Positions 1-10,597 of a stretch of DNA of 64,000 nt are shown in pieces (position 1 is the stretch's first letter; each line of letters starts with the position of its first letter). The position numbers and the translations under genes were made by a program. This DNA is from Rikenellaceae bacterium. GTDB lineage: Bacteria; Bacteroidota; Bacteroidia; Bacteroidales; Rikenellaceae. The stretch lies in NCBI GenBank assembly GCA_015059805.1, contig SUZO01000007.1, positions 28,787 to 92,786 of the forward strand. Reading direction: 5' to 3'. Below the pieces are notes generated by a model. It was given only the letters and a program-made list of their open reading frames with translations. It searched no databases and was not told the DNA's origin.

Positions 1-637
1 TGGTACTGGTAACACTGTTCAGCGTCACCAGGTTGGCTACTCTCCATATACATTCTATGTATGGCAGCAGGTTTATGATGCTGAGGGCAATCCAATCCAG
101 AATGCTCTTGTAGACCGCAACCAGGATGGTCAGATTACTAACGAGGACCGTTATATGTCAAATAAGAGTCCAAACCCAGACTTCTTCTATGGCGTTAGCC
201 TCAAGCTCGCATACAAGAATTGGGACTTTGGTTTCAATGGTCACGGAACAGTTGGTAACTATATGTTCAACGATGTACTTCGTAGCTCTGCTACAGCATA
301 CTATCGTGACGTAATTGATAAGGGCTACCTTGTAAATACTCAGGCTGCAGGTGCTAAGTATGGCTTTACAGCTAACCCAACAACTGCACAGTCACTCTCT
401 GATATGTTCCTTGAGGATGCATCATTCTTCCGTATGGATGATATTAACCTCGGTTATACCTTCCGCAATATCGGTCAGTGCAAGACCTCTATCCGTGTTG
501 CTGCAGGTGTTCAGAATGTCTTTACACTTACAAAGTACAGCGGTCTTGACCCTGAGAGCTCTGTAGCTGGTGGTATTGACGGTAATATCTATCCACGTCC
601 ACGCATTTACAGCGTACGCTTGGGTATTAACTTTTAA
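1..637 (+). CDS. susC: SusC-like TonB-dependent outer-membrane transporter, 3' end only
   Basis: The reading frame is open from base 2 of the window to the stop at 635-637, so this is the last ~211 residues of a gene that begins upstream. The tail has the look of a SusC/RagA beta-barrel: alternating aromatic strands (YGVSLKLAYKNWDFGFNGHG), a late segment FFRMDDINLGYTF, and the end RIYSVRLGINF, typical of C-terminal barrel strands of TonB-dependent receptors. In the family, SusC imports maltooligosaccharides through the outer membrane with SusD as its lid. The susD-like gene follows after 13 bp, and the neighbouring amylases indicate a starch-type substrate. The plug domain, TonB box and signal peptide lie outside the window and cannot be checked. 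Confidence 0.93.
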   Translation, partial: GTGNTVQRHQVGYSPYTFYVWQQVYDAEGNPIQNALVDRNQDGQITNEDRYMSNKSPNPDFFYGVSLKLAYKNWDFGFNGHGTVGNYMFNDVLRSSATAYYRDVIDKGYLVNTQAAGAKYGFTANPTTAQSLSDMFLEDASFFRMDDINLGYTFRNIGQCKTSIRVAAGVQNVFTLTKYSGLDPESSVAGGIDGNIYPRPRIYSVRLGINF

Positions 638-650
638 TTGAGTGAAAAAT

Positions 651-2264
651 ATGAAAAAGATAATGATTCTTGCCGCTGCTGCGGCTTTCGCCCTCACTTC
701 ATGTGTTGGCGTGCTTGATCAGGAGCCGATGTCAAGTGATATTGTCGGCAATGATGATGCATTTTCGAATCCTACATATCGTCTTGGCCAGCTCGCAAAG
801 ATTTATGGTAGCTTTAACCTTACTGGTAACGATGGCGCTGGTAGTAGCGATATCGCAGTTGGTGACGCTGGTGCATCTGAGTTTATCCGTGCATGGTGGT
901 CTGTCAATACCCTTACAACCGATGAGGCTAAGTGTGTTTGGGGTGACGGTTGGGTAAAGGAGATTATTACCAACACCTGGACAACTACAAAGAATGATGC
1001 TATCTACGCTACTTATGTTCGTGGCGTGATGATGGTTACCCTTGCAAACCAGTATCTCCGTAACACAGACGACTCTGATCCAGAGATTGCTATTGAGCGT
1101 GCTGAGGTTCGCGTACTTCGTGCAATGGCTTACTGGATACTCCTTGACACTTTCGGCAACCCTCCATTTACTACTGAGGCTGACCCTATGGGTGCTGTAA
1201 AGCCACAGCAGACTACTGCTCCAGAGCTTTACGCTTGGCTGAAGGCAGAGCTTGAGGAGCTCGTTTCTGAGGAGTCACACCTTAAGGCTGTTCACACTCA
1301 GACCTACCCACGCCTTGACAAGGGTGCTGCTTATGGTCTTCTCTCTCGTCTGCTTATCAACCACAAGACTTACCTCGGCACAGAGGATAAGGAGGTTTAT
1401 CAGCAGGCTATGGATGCTGCAGAGCAGGTAATTGACAAGTACACTCTTGCTCCAGAGTACCGCGAGCTCTTTATGGGTGACAATGGTCAGAATCCTGATG
1501 CCCTAGGTGAGATTGTTCTGGCTGCTTGCTATGATGCAAACAAGACTCAGTCTTACGGTGGTACTACATACTTTATCGCTGCAAGTACAAACAACAATAA
1601 CAACCTCGGTCTTGCTGCAGGTTGGGCTGGTTTGAATACTTCAACACAGTTTGTTGCAAACCTTCTTGGTGCTGCTGCTGACGGTGCTGCTGTTGGTCAG
1701 AATGTAGACGACTTTACTACTACAGACAAGCGTGCGCTTGTATCACTCAAGTACTCTGACAAGAAGGAGCAGGCTATTGACGCCTTCACTTCTGGCTGGC
1801 ACGTATTCAAGTTCAACAACCTTCACTCTGATGCTACAGACCTCTATGGCGAGCACACAAATGTTGTTGAGCAGTTTGCTTCTATCGACTTCCCACTTAT
1901 CCGAGCAGCTGAGATGTACCTTATCTATGCTGAGGCAAAGACTCGTTACGATGGTGGTACTACTTCAGATGCTAAGGCTGTAAAGTGCATTACAGATCTT
2001 CAGAAGCGTGCAGGTCTTAACCCAGCAATTACAAGCATTACACTTGACAATGTATTCACTGAGATTACTCGTGAGCTCTACTGGGAGGGTCTTCGTCGTA
2101 CAACCCTTATCCGCTTTGACAAGTTTGTTGAGGGTAGCTATGTATGGCCATTCAAGGGTGGTGCAGAGTCTGGTCAGGCACTTGCTGCTCACATGAAGCT
2201 CTTCCCAATTCCTGATGAGGACTTGGTTGCTAATACAAACCTTACTCAGAACAAGGGTTATTAA
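651..2264 (+). CDS. susD: SusD-like starch-binding outer-membrane lipoprotein
   Basis: A 537-aa lipoprotein starting at the ATG at 651. A GTG nine bases earlier is in frame, but the signal peptide MKKIMILAAAAAFALTSC fits the ATG. The lipobox cysteine is residue 18. The SusD/RagB signature of helical TPR-like packing is visible around residues 145-175 (VRVLRAMAYWILLDTFGNPP), and the C-terminal part carries the usual TRELYWEGLRRTTLIRFDKF segment. The protein should sit on the cell surface and cap the SusC barrel, binding starch fragments. It lies directly downstream of susC and upstream of the susE/susF-like genes. Its length is normal for the family. Confidence 0.95.
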   Translation: MKKIMILAAAAAFALTSCVGVLDQEPMSSDIVGNDDAFSNPTYRLGQLAKIYGSFNLTGNDGAGSSDIAVGDAGASEFIRAWWSVNTLTTDEAKCVWGDGWVKEIITNTWTTTKNDAIYATYVRGVMMVTLANQYLRNTDDSDPEIAIERAEVRVLRAMAYWILLDTFGNPPFTTEADPMGAVKPQQTTAPELYAWLKAELEELVSEESHLKAVHTQTYPRLDKGAAYGLLSRLLINHKTYLGTEDKEVYQQAMDAAEQVIDKYTLAPEYRELFMGDNGQNPDALGEIVLAACYDANKTQSYGGTTYFIAASTNNNNNLGLAAGWAGLNTSTQFVANLLGAAADGAAVGQNVDDFTTTDKRALVSLKYSDKKEQAIDAFTSGWHVFKFNNLHSDATDLYGEHTNVVEQFASIDFPLIRAAEMYLIYAEAKTRYDGGTTSDAKAVKCITDLQKRAGLNPAITSITLDNVFTEITRELYWEGLRRTTLIRFDKFVEGSYVWPFKGGAESGQALAAHMKLFPIPDEDLVANTNLTQNKGY

Positions 2265-2283
2265 ACAATAAAATATTGAAACA

Positions 2284-3417
2284 ATGAAAATTTTGAAATA
2301 TTTACCGATAGTTGCAGCAGCTCTGCTCTCATTCTCTTGTCAGGATGTTGAGAAGACCTACGCTGCACCAGCTGAGGAGGTGCTCAATCCAGTGCTTAAC
2401 CCTCATGCTGATATTGTTGTGGAGGAGGCTACTCTTTCTAACAACGTTACCTTCACTTGGAGTGAGGTTGATTACGGTTATCCTGCACAGGTTACATATA
2501 GCCTTTACGCTGTATATGGTGGTGCAGAGCTACAGCTTGGTCAGTCTTTCACTACAAGCTACACTATGTCAAAGGAGGCTCTGAACAATCTTCTTGTTGA
2601 CGAGAAGGGTCTTGCTCTTCCTGCTGGCGAGGTTTCAGAGATCTCTCTCTATGTAACTTCTGCTATCTCAAACAATGTAAATAGCGCAGCATATACAAAG
2701 AAGTCAGAGGCTATCACTCTTAAGATTACCACTGTTGCAGCTACTACTGCTCCTTGGATTCGTCGTTATATCCACGTTCCAGGTAACCACCAGGGTTGGG
2801 CTCCAGATACTGCTCCAATTCTTTGGGAGACTGGTGAGGATAGCTTCAAGTTTGAGGGTCTTGTTTACCTTGTAAATGCTGAGAATGCAACTGCAAATGT
2901 TGAGTTCAAGTTTACTCAGGGTCCAAACTGGGATGTAAACCTCGGTGGTAGCATGGACTCAATGACTCCAGGTGGCGAAAATATCGTAATTGAGGCTGCA
3001 AATAGCGGTGCTTACTGGATTACTGTTGAGACTGTAGAGGACTTCTCTACTGGTTCTGTTAAGCTCAGAAAGGCTGGTGCTGTTAATGTTATTGGTAGCG
3101 CTGTAGGTGGCTGGGAGGTTGCTAACGACCTCGCTCTTACTTGCACCGATGTTAATGGTCAGGTTTGGTCTGGCGTATGCGATAACTGCGCTGGTGGTGA
3201 GTTTAAGTTCCGCCTTACTGGTGGTGACTTTGAGGCTAACCCTTGGGAGATGAACTGGGGTGGTGATATTAACCATATGACTGTTGGTGGTGACAACATC
3301 ACTACAGAGCTCTCTGGTAAGGTTCGCTTTACTATCAACTTCCGTGGTGATATTCCTACTCTTGCAGAGGATGCAACAAATCCATCTCCAATCTTTGCAA
3401 CTGTAGCAGCTGAGTAA
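2284..3417 (+). CDS. SusE-like starch-binding surface lipoprotein
   Basis: A 377-aa lipoprotein with its probable lipid cysteine at residue 19. Residues ~40-150 look like the SusE/SusF N-terminal Ig-like domain (NVTFTWSEVDYGYPAQVTYS). Two carbohydrate-binding repeats follow: type A from ~161 (YIHVPGNHQGWAP) and type B from ~267 (VNVIGSAVGGWEVANDL), each with the GxxxGW turn whose tryptophan would stack on sugar. This matches the domain order of SusE, which helps hold starch at the surface and affects product size. It follows susD by 19 bp in the same operon. The gene symbol is left empty because susE and susF differ mainly in repeat number. Confidence 0.88.
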   Translation: MKILKYLPIVAAALLSFSCQDVEKTYAAPAEEVLNPVLNPHADIVVEEATLSNNVTFTWSEVDYGYPAQVTYSLYAVYGGAELQLGQSFTTSYTMSKEALNNLLVDEKGLALPAGEVSEISLYVTSAISNNVNSAAYTKKSEAITLKITTVAATTAPWIRRYIHVPGNHQGWAPDTAPILWETGEDSFKFEGLVYLVNAENATANVEFKFTQGPNWDVNLGGSMDSMTPGGENIVIEAANSGAYWITVETVEDFSTGSVKLRKAGAVNVIGSAVGGWEVANDLALTCTDVNGQVWSGVCDNCAGGEFKFRLTGGDFEANPWEMNWGGDINHMTVGGDNITTELSGKVRFTINFRGDIPTLAEDATNPSPIFATVAAE

Positions 3418-3426
3418 CAAACAATG

Positions 3427-3450
3427 GAGTGGCAGCTCCGTCTGCCACTC
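3427..3450 (+). promoter_or_regulatory. Perfect 9-bp hairpin between susE-like and susF-like genes
   Basis: GAGTGGCAG at 3427-3435 pairs fully with CTGCCACTC at 3442-3450 across a 6-nt loop. No T-run follows (TTAAATAAAA), so it is not a clear terminator. In this position it could stabilise the upstream mRNA, mark a processing site or attenuate downstream genes. The structure is seen; the role is inferred. Confidence 0.6.
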
Positions 3451-3470
3451 TTAAATAAAACAGAAAGATT

Positions 3471-5066
3471 ATGAAAATTTGGAAATATATTTTGTCGGCT
3501 GCAGCACTTCTCTCTTTGGGTGCTTGTAACCACGATGCAGACGAGATGGTAGTTCCTACACGCAACCTTGACATTGTTGCTCACAACGCTGTTGTGGTAA
3601 ACGATGTTACTGCTGCTGAGGAGTTTACACTCACTTGGTCTGCTGCAAAGTTCGGTATTCAGACCGAGGTTGAGTATGCTGTATCTGCAGCTGTAAATGG
3701 CGGCGAGGCTGTAGCTCTTACTACTACTTCTAAGCTCTACTATTCAACTACTAACGGCGAGTTGCTCGCTGCACTTGGCATCTCTATGGGTGGTGAGTAT
3801 GCAGTAGATTTTACAGTTACTGCAACTGCTGCTGTAGAGGGTCTTGAGTCTGTTAGCGATACCATCGCTGTTGCTGTAACCCTCGATAAGGAGGCTATTC
3901 TCTATATCGCAGGTGGTTACCAGGATTGGAACCCAGCTGGTGCTTGCTCTCGTCTGCTCGCAGGTGATGATGGTATCTTCCGTGGCTTTGTAAATATCCT
4001 TGCTGACACTGAGGGTAAGAACGAGGTTAAGTTCACTACACAGCAGAACTGGAACGGTACTAATTATGGTATGAAGGATGGTGCTATCTCAACTGACGGT
4101 GATGCAGGCAATATCGTACTTACTGTAGGTCTGCACTACATCCACTTCGACCTTGAGAACCTTAAGCTTGTTGATGTACCTCTTACATCTATCGGTCTTA
4201 TTGGTGAGGCTGTAGGTGGCTGGGATGCTGATGCTGCGAAGTTCACTTACGATGCAGAGAAGGGCGTTTGGACTGCTGTTGTTGAGAACGTTGTTGCTGA
4301 GAAGGAGTACAAGGTTCGTTTCAACGATATGTGGGATGTAGTTGATGCTGAGGGCAATGGCTACAACATCTCCCTCGGTGGTGCATTTGACAACCTTGTA
4401 ATGGGTGGCGGTAACCTCAAGGCTGGTTATAATGGTAAGGTAACCTTTACCCTTAACCTCTTTGACGCTCCTTACACTCTTACTGAGGCTGGTCCAGCTC
4501 CACAACTGCTCCACATTATCGGTGCTTATCAGGGTTGGAGTCATGATGCTGCACACTCAACAATCAAGGGCGACAATGGCGTTCTTACAGGTTACTTCTA
4601 TGTGCCTAACGCTGAATCAAAGGAGTTTAAGTTCTGCACTGACCTTAACTGGGATGGTATTAACTATGGTATGGCTGACGGCGTTATCAGCACTGATGGC
4701 GGCGCAGGCAACATCACTCTTGAGCCAGGTCTTTGGCACATCAAGTTTGACTACTATGCAAATACTCTTACCACTACAGCTATCACAAAGGTAGGTCTTA
4801 TTGGTAATGGTGATGTATTTGGCGCTTGGGGTACTGATGTTGAGATGGCTTACAACGAGACTACACAGACTTGGAATGTAACTATCAACAATGTTCCTGC
4901 TGATAACGAGTATAAGGTACGTTTCAACGCTGACTGGGGTATCAACCTCGGTGGCGATGCTACTAACCTTACTCAGGACGGAGCAAACCTTAAGACTGTA
5001 AAGAGCGGTACTGTAACATACGTTCTTAACATCTTTGCACACCCATATACTATTGTAGAGCAGTAG
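3471..5066 (+). CDS. SusF-like starch-binding lipoprotein with four carbohydrate-binding repeats
   Basis: A 531-aa lipoprotein with its probable lipid cysteine at residue 19. It has an N-terminal SusE/F Ig-like domain (~30-140) and then four carbohydrate-binding repeats in an A-B-A-B pattern. A1 is ~143-236 (YIAGGYQDWNP), B1 ~239-338 (IGLIGEAVGGWDADA), A2 ~345-436 (HIIGAYQGWSHDA) and B2 ~439-531 (VGLIGNGDVFGAWGTD). A1/A2 and B1/B2 resemble each other far more than A resembles B, which points to duplication of an A-B unit. The classical SusF has three such domains. The protein should be surface-anchored and bind starch. It sits between two intergenic hairpins in the starch operon. Confidence 0.88.
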   Translation: MKIWKYILSAAALLSLGACNHDADEMVVPTRNLDIVAHNAVVVNDVTAAEEFTLTWSAAKFGIQTEVEYAVSAAVNGGEAVALTTTSKLYYSTTNGELLAALGISMGGEYAVDFTVTATAAVEGLESVSDTIAVAVTLDKEAILYIAGGYQDWNPAGACSRLLAGDDGIFRGFVNILADTEGKNEVKFTTQQNWNGTNYGMKDGAISTDGDAGNIVLTVGLHYIHFDLENLKLVDVPLTSIGLIGEAVGGWDADAAKFTYDAEKGVWTAVVENVVAEKEYKVRFNDMWDVVDAEGNGYNISLGGAFDNLVMGGGNLKAGYNGKVTFTLNLFDAPYTLTEAGPAPQLLHIIGAYQGWSHDAAHSTIKGDNGVLTGYFYVPNAESKEFKFCTDLNWDGINYGMADGVISTDGGAGNITLEPGLWHIKFDYYANTLTTTAITKVGLIGNGDVFGAWGTDVEMAYNETTQTWNVTINNVPADNEYKVRFNADWGINLGGDATNLTQDGANLKTVKSGTVTYVLNIFAHPYTIVEQ

Positions 5067-5073
5067 TATCTTT

Positions 5074-5103
5074 GACCGGAGGGCTTTGACCGGCTCTCCG
5101 GTT
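5074..5103 (+). promoter_or_regulatory. Intergenic hairpin between susF-like gene and GH13 gene
   Basis: ACCGGAG at 5075-5081 pairs with CTCCGGT at 5096-5102. The stem extends inward through G-T, G-C and C-G pairs to about 10 bp with an 8-nt loop. The following bases (TCCTAAAA) are not a T-run, so a full terminator is unlikely. It may set the ratio between binding-protein and enzyme transcripts by processing or partial attenuation. Confidence 0.55.
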
Positions 5104-5135
5104 CCTAAAAAGGAAATTATAAAACCTAATATACT

Positions 5136-6404
5136 ATGTTAAAGAAGTTTTTATCACTATCTCTGCTTGTAGCAATGATTTTTACCTCTTGCTGCAACAA
5201 TACTCCGCAGGGCGCACATCCAGATTGGACATACAATGCGGTAGTATATGAGATGAATGTGCGTCAGTATACCCCAGAGGGTACATTTACTGCTGCTGCT
5301 GAGCATCTGCCACGCCTTAAAGAGCTGGGTGCGGATATTATTTGGCTTATGCCTATCTATCCAATTGGTGTAAAGGAGCGTAAGGGTACTCTTGGCTCTT
5401 ACTATGCAATTTCAGACTACTGCGCTACAAATCCAGAGTTTGGAACGCTTGAGGATTTTGATGCTTTTGTAGCAAAGGCTCACCAGCTTGGTCTTAAGGT
5501 TGTCCTTGACTGGGTAGCAAACCACACCTCTCCAGATGCACTGTGGATTAACGAGCGTCCTGCAGATTGGTATGTGCGTGACGAGAATGGCAATACTATC
5601 GTTCAGTATGACTGGACAGATATTGCAAAGCTGAACTATGACAACCACGACATGCGTGCCGAGATGGAGAAGGCAATGCGTTTCTGGATGGAGCGTGGCA
5701 TTGACGGCTTCCGTTGCGATATGGCTTGCGAGATGCCATTTGATTTCTGGAAGGCTGTTATCCCAGCTATTCGTGCAGACTATCCACAGATGTATTGGCT
5801 TGCTGAGGGTGAGCATCCAGAGCTTCACAATGGCTCTTTTGACGCATCATACGCTTGGGAACTTCACCACCTGCTCAACGCTATTGCTCGCGGCGAGAAA
5901 GGCGTAGCGGAGCTTAAGGAGTATATCGCTAAGGATGCTGCTAACACACCTGCTGAGGCATTCCGCCTTATGTTTACATCAAACCACGACGAGAACTCTT
6001 GGGCAGGAACTGAGTTTGAGCGTATGGGTGATGCTGCAAAGGTTATGGCAGTACTTACATTTACACTTCCAAATGGTCAGCCACTAATCTATACTGGTCA
6101 GGAGATGGGTTGGAACAAGCGTTTTGAGTTCTTTGAGAAGGACCATATCCCTGCATGGGAGGTAAATGAGTATACAGAGTTATACAAGGAGCTTACTACT
6201 CTTCGTCACAACAATGCGGCTCTGGCTGCAGGTGAGCGTGGCGGTAAGATTGAGTATATTGAGGATGCTCCTCAGGGAGTTTTCGCCTTCAAGCGAGCTG
6301 TAGAGGGTAACTCTGTAACAGTCTATGCAAACCTTACAAAAGAACCTATTTCGTTTAACGACATCAACCTTGCAGCTTGGGGTTGGAATATAATTACAGA
6401 GTAA
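5136..6404 (+). CDS. GH13 alpha-amylase lipoprotein
   Basis: A 422-aa GH13 enzyme that should cut alpha-1,4 linkages in starch or maltooligosaccharides. The N-terminus MLKKFLSLSLLVAMIFTSCC is a lipoprotein signal with the lipid cysteine at residue 19, so it is membrane-anchored. Conserved GH13 regions are present: DWVANH (125-130), GFRCDMA with nucleophile D195, LAEGEH with acid/base E224, and TSNHDE with D285. A short C-terminal beta domain follows. It occupies the position of susG in the locus but is much shorter than SusG of B. thetaiotaomicron, and I see no inserted CBM58-type domain. The stop is one base before the next ATG (6406), so translation is probably coupled. Confidence 0.92.
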   Translation: MLKKFLSLSLLVAMIFTSCCNNTPQGAHPDWTYNAVVYEMNVRQYTPEGTFTAAAEHLPRLKELGADIIWLMPIYPIGVKERKGTLGSYYAISDYCATNPEFGTLEDFDAFVAKAHQLGLKVVLDWVANHTSPDALWINERPADWYVRDENGNTIVQYDWTDIAKLNYDNHDMRAEMEKAMRFWMERGIDGFRCDMACEMPFDFWKAVIPAIRADYPQMYWLAEGEHPELHNGSFDASYAWELHHLLNAIARGEKGVAELKEYIAKDAANTPAEAFRLMFTSNHDENSWAGTEFERMGDAAKVMAVLTFTLPNGQPLIYTGQEMGWNKRFEFFEKDHIPAWEVNEYTELYKELTTLRHNNAALAAGERGGKIEYIEDAPQGVFAFKRAVEGNSVTVYANLTKEPISFNDINLAAWGWNIITE

Positions 6405-6405
6405 T

Positions 6406-8289
6406 ATGAAGAAGTTAATGGTATTATTTGCAGCTCTGAGCCTATGCTCTTGCGCTCAGAGTGCATCTTTTGATCCCAACTCTGTTGCGGACTTTACAAC
6501 TCAAATCTCTCGCGTTGAGCCACTGAGTTGGTGGACCGGAATGAAGACCCCACTACAGTTGCTTATTGGTGGAGAGAATATTTCTCAGTACAGCCTCACC
6601 ATTGAGGGTGGTGATGGGGTAGAGATTACAGCTCTTCATAAGGCTGATAGTCCAAACTACCTCTTTGCTGATGTGGCTGTAGATGCCAACGCTAAGGCTG
6701 GAACATACTATCTTGTCTTTAAGAATGGTGACCAGTGCTTTAAGTATCCATACACCATTGCTGAGCGTCGTGAGGGTTCTGCATGTCGTCAGGGCTTTAC
6801 TACAGCGGATGCAATCTACTTGCTTATGCCAGACCGTTTTGGTAACGGAAATCCTGAGAACGACTCCACAGAGTGCACCTCTGAGAAGGCTAATCGTAAA
6901 GAGTTCTTCGGTCGTCACGGTGGTGACTTGCAGGGTATGATTAACGGACTGGACTATATCGCCTCTTTAGGTGCTACAACCATCTGGCCTACACCGCTGC
7001 TCCTTGACAACGAGCCAAGAGAGTCTTATCACGGATATGCTTGTGGTGATTACTACCATATTGACCCTCGCTTTGGTGACAATGAACTTTATAAGGAGTT
7101 TGTTGCACAGGCTCACCAGCGTGACCTTAAGGTTATTATGGATGTTGTGACAAACCACTGCGGTGTTGCTCACTGGTGGATGAAAGATATGCCATTTAAG
7201 GATTGGGTACATGTATTCCCTGAGTACACTGGTACAAATGTTTGCTTCTCAACAAATATGGACCCTAATGCTTCGGCATACGACCTAAATCTTCAGGAGA
7301 GCGGCTGGTTTGTACCATCTATGCCTGATATGAATCTGAATAACGAGTATGTGCTTAACTACTTCAAGCAGTGGGCAGTATGGTGGATTGAGTATGCAGA
7401 CCTTGATGGTTTCCGCGTAGATACATATCCATACAACGAGAAGGAGCCTATGAGCCAGTGGTGCAAGTCAGTGATGTCAGAGTATCCTAATATCAATATT
7501 GTAGGTGAGTGCTGGACATCATCTATACCTCAGCTTGCATATTGGCAGGGTGGTAATGCAAATAAGGATGGCTTTGATAGTAACCTCCGCTCAATTATGG
7601 ACTTCCCACTTCAGGAGGCTATCTGCCACGCTCTATCTTGCGATAACCCAGGCTGGGGTCAGGGTATGACTCGCGTGTATGACTGTCTGTCTCACGACTT
7701 TGTATATCACGACCTTGATAATATGATGATTTTCACAAACAACCACGACACAACACGTATCGGTGATGTTATCAATCGTAACCCTGGTCGCGCAAAGATA
7801 GCTCTTGCCATGCTTGCAACTATGCGTGGTATTCCTCAGATTTTCTATGGTGAGGAGATGATGCTCTGCTCTGCTGACCTTCGTCAGGGTCATGGTGGTC
7901 TAAGAATTGACTTCCCAGGTGGCTGGGCTGGTGATAAGACCAATCTGCTTACTGCTGAGGGGCGCAAGGGTCAGAATAAGGAGCTATTTGACTACACAGC
8001 TCGTCTGTTTAACTGGAGAAAGAGCAAGGAGGTTATCCACACTGGTCACACTATGCACTTTATGACTCGTGATAACACATACGCATACTTCCGTTACAAC
8101 GATACAGATGCGGTATTTGTATATATCAACAACTCAGGTGACACTAAGACTATTCCATGGTCAAACTACGCTGAGATTAGCTCTTCACTCAAGGATGGTC
8201 GTTGTGTACTTACAGGAGAGGCGGCTGTTGTAGATGATACAACAAAGGTAGCTCCATACAGTGCAATAATTGTAGAATATAAGAGATAA
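6406..8289 (+). CDS. GH13 neopullulanase/cyclomaltodextrinase-like enzyme (SusA-like)
   Basis: A 627-aa enzyme with an N-terminal beta-sandwich (~22-120, SWWTGMKTPLQLLIGG) of the type found before the barrel in cyclomaltodextrinases and SusA. The GH13 barrel has DVVTNH (246-251), GFRVDTYPY with nucleophile D339, NIVGECW with acid/base E368 and TNNHDTTR with D448. Length and architecture match SusA, a periplasmic neopullulanase that trims imported oligosaccharides. The signal peptide ends in LCSC, which could be a lipobox; whether the enzyme is lipidated is uncertain. It lies between the first GH13 gene and the GH97 gene, 6 bp from the latter. Confidence 0.92.
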   Translation: MKKLMVLFAALSLCSCAQSASFDPNSVADFTTQISRVEPLSWWTGMKTPLQLLIGGENISQYSLTIEGGDGVEITALHKADSPNYLFADVAVDANAKAGTYYLVFKNGDQCFKYPYTIAERREGSACRQGFTTADAIYLLMPDRFGNGNPENDSTECTSEKANRKEFFGRHGGDLQGMINGLDYIASLGATTIWPTPLLLDNEPRESYHGYACGDYYHIDPRFGDNELYKEFVAQAHQRDLKVIMDVVTNHCGVAHWWMKDMPFKDWVHVFPEYTGTNVCFSTNMDPNASAYDLNLQESGWFVPSMPDMNLNNEYVLNYFKQWAVWWIEYADLDGFRVDTYPYNEKEPMSQWCKSVMSEYPNINIVGECWTSSIPQLAYWQGGNANKDGFDSNLRSIMDFPLQEAICHALSCDNPGWGQGMTRVYDCLSHDFVYHDLDNMMIFTNNHDTTRIGDVINRNPGRAKIALAMLATMRGIPQIFYGEEMMLCSADLRQGHGGLRIDFPGGWAGDKTNLLTAEGRKGQNKELFDYTARLFNWRKSKEVIHTGHTMHFMTRDNTYAYFRYNDTDAVFVYINNSGDTKTIPWSNYAEISSSLKDGRCVLTGEAAVVDDTTKVAPYSAIIVEYKR

Positions 8290-10491
<2,202 letters not shown>

Positions 10492-10517
10492 TGGGAGCTG
10501 GTTGGTTTTTATTTGGG

Positions 10518-10558
10518 AGAGAGGAGCAATATTTGTTGTTCCTCTCTATTTTTTTTAT
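10518..10558 (+). terminator. Rho-independent terminator of the starch operon
   Basis: A 12-bp stem (10518-10529 with 10536-10547, one G-T pair) closes a 6-nt loop and is followed by ATTTTTTTT. It ends the susC-to-susB operon. Its 3' arm carries the -33 element of the next gene's promoter. Confidence 0.9.
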
Positions 10559-10566
10559 TACCTTTG
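10535..10566 (+). promoter_or_regulatory. Bacteroidetes-type promoter for the PEGA gene pair
   Basis: GTTG (10535-10538), a 20-nt spacer and TACCTTTG (10559-10566) match the TTTG/TAnnTTTG consensus. The ATG at 10598 lies 32 bp downstream. Confidence 0.7.
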
Positions 10567-10597
10567 TATATTGGACAGATTATATATCAAGGTAACT

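Noticed and set aside
5136..6404. Naming the first GH13 gene susG
   Set aside because: The position fits, but the protein is far shorter than SusG and lacks the inserted starch-binding domain, so the symbol was left out.
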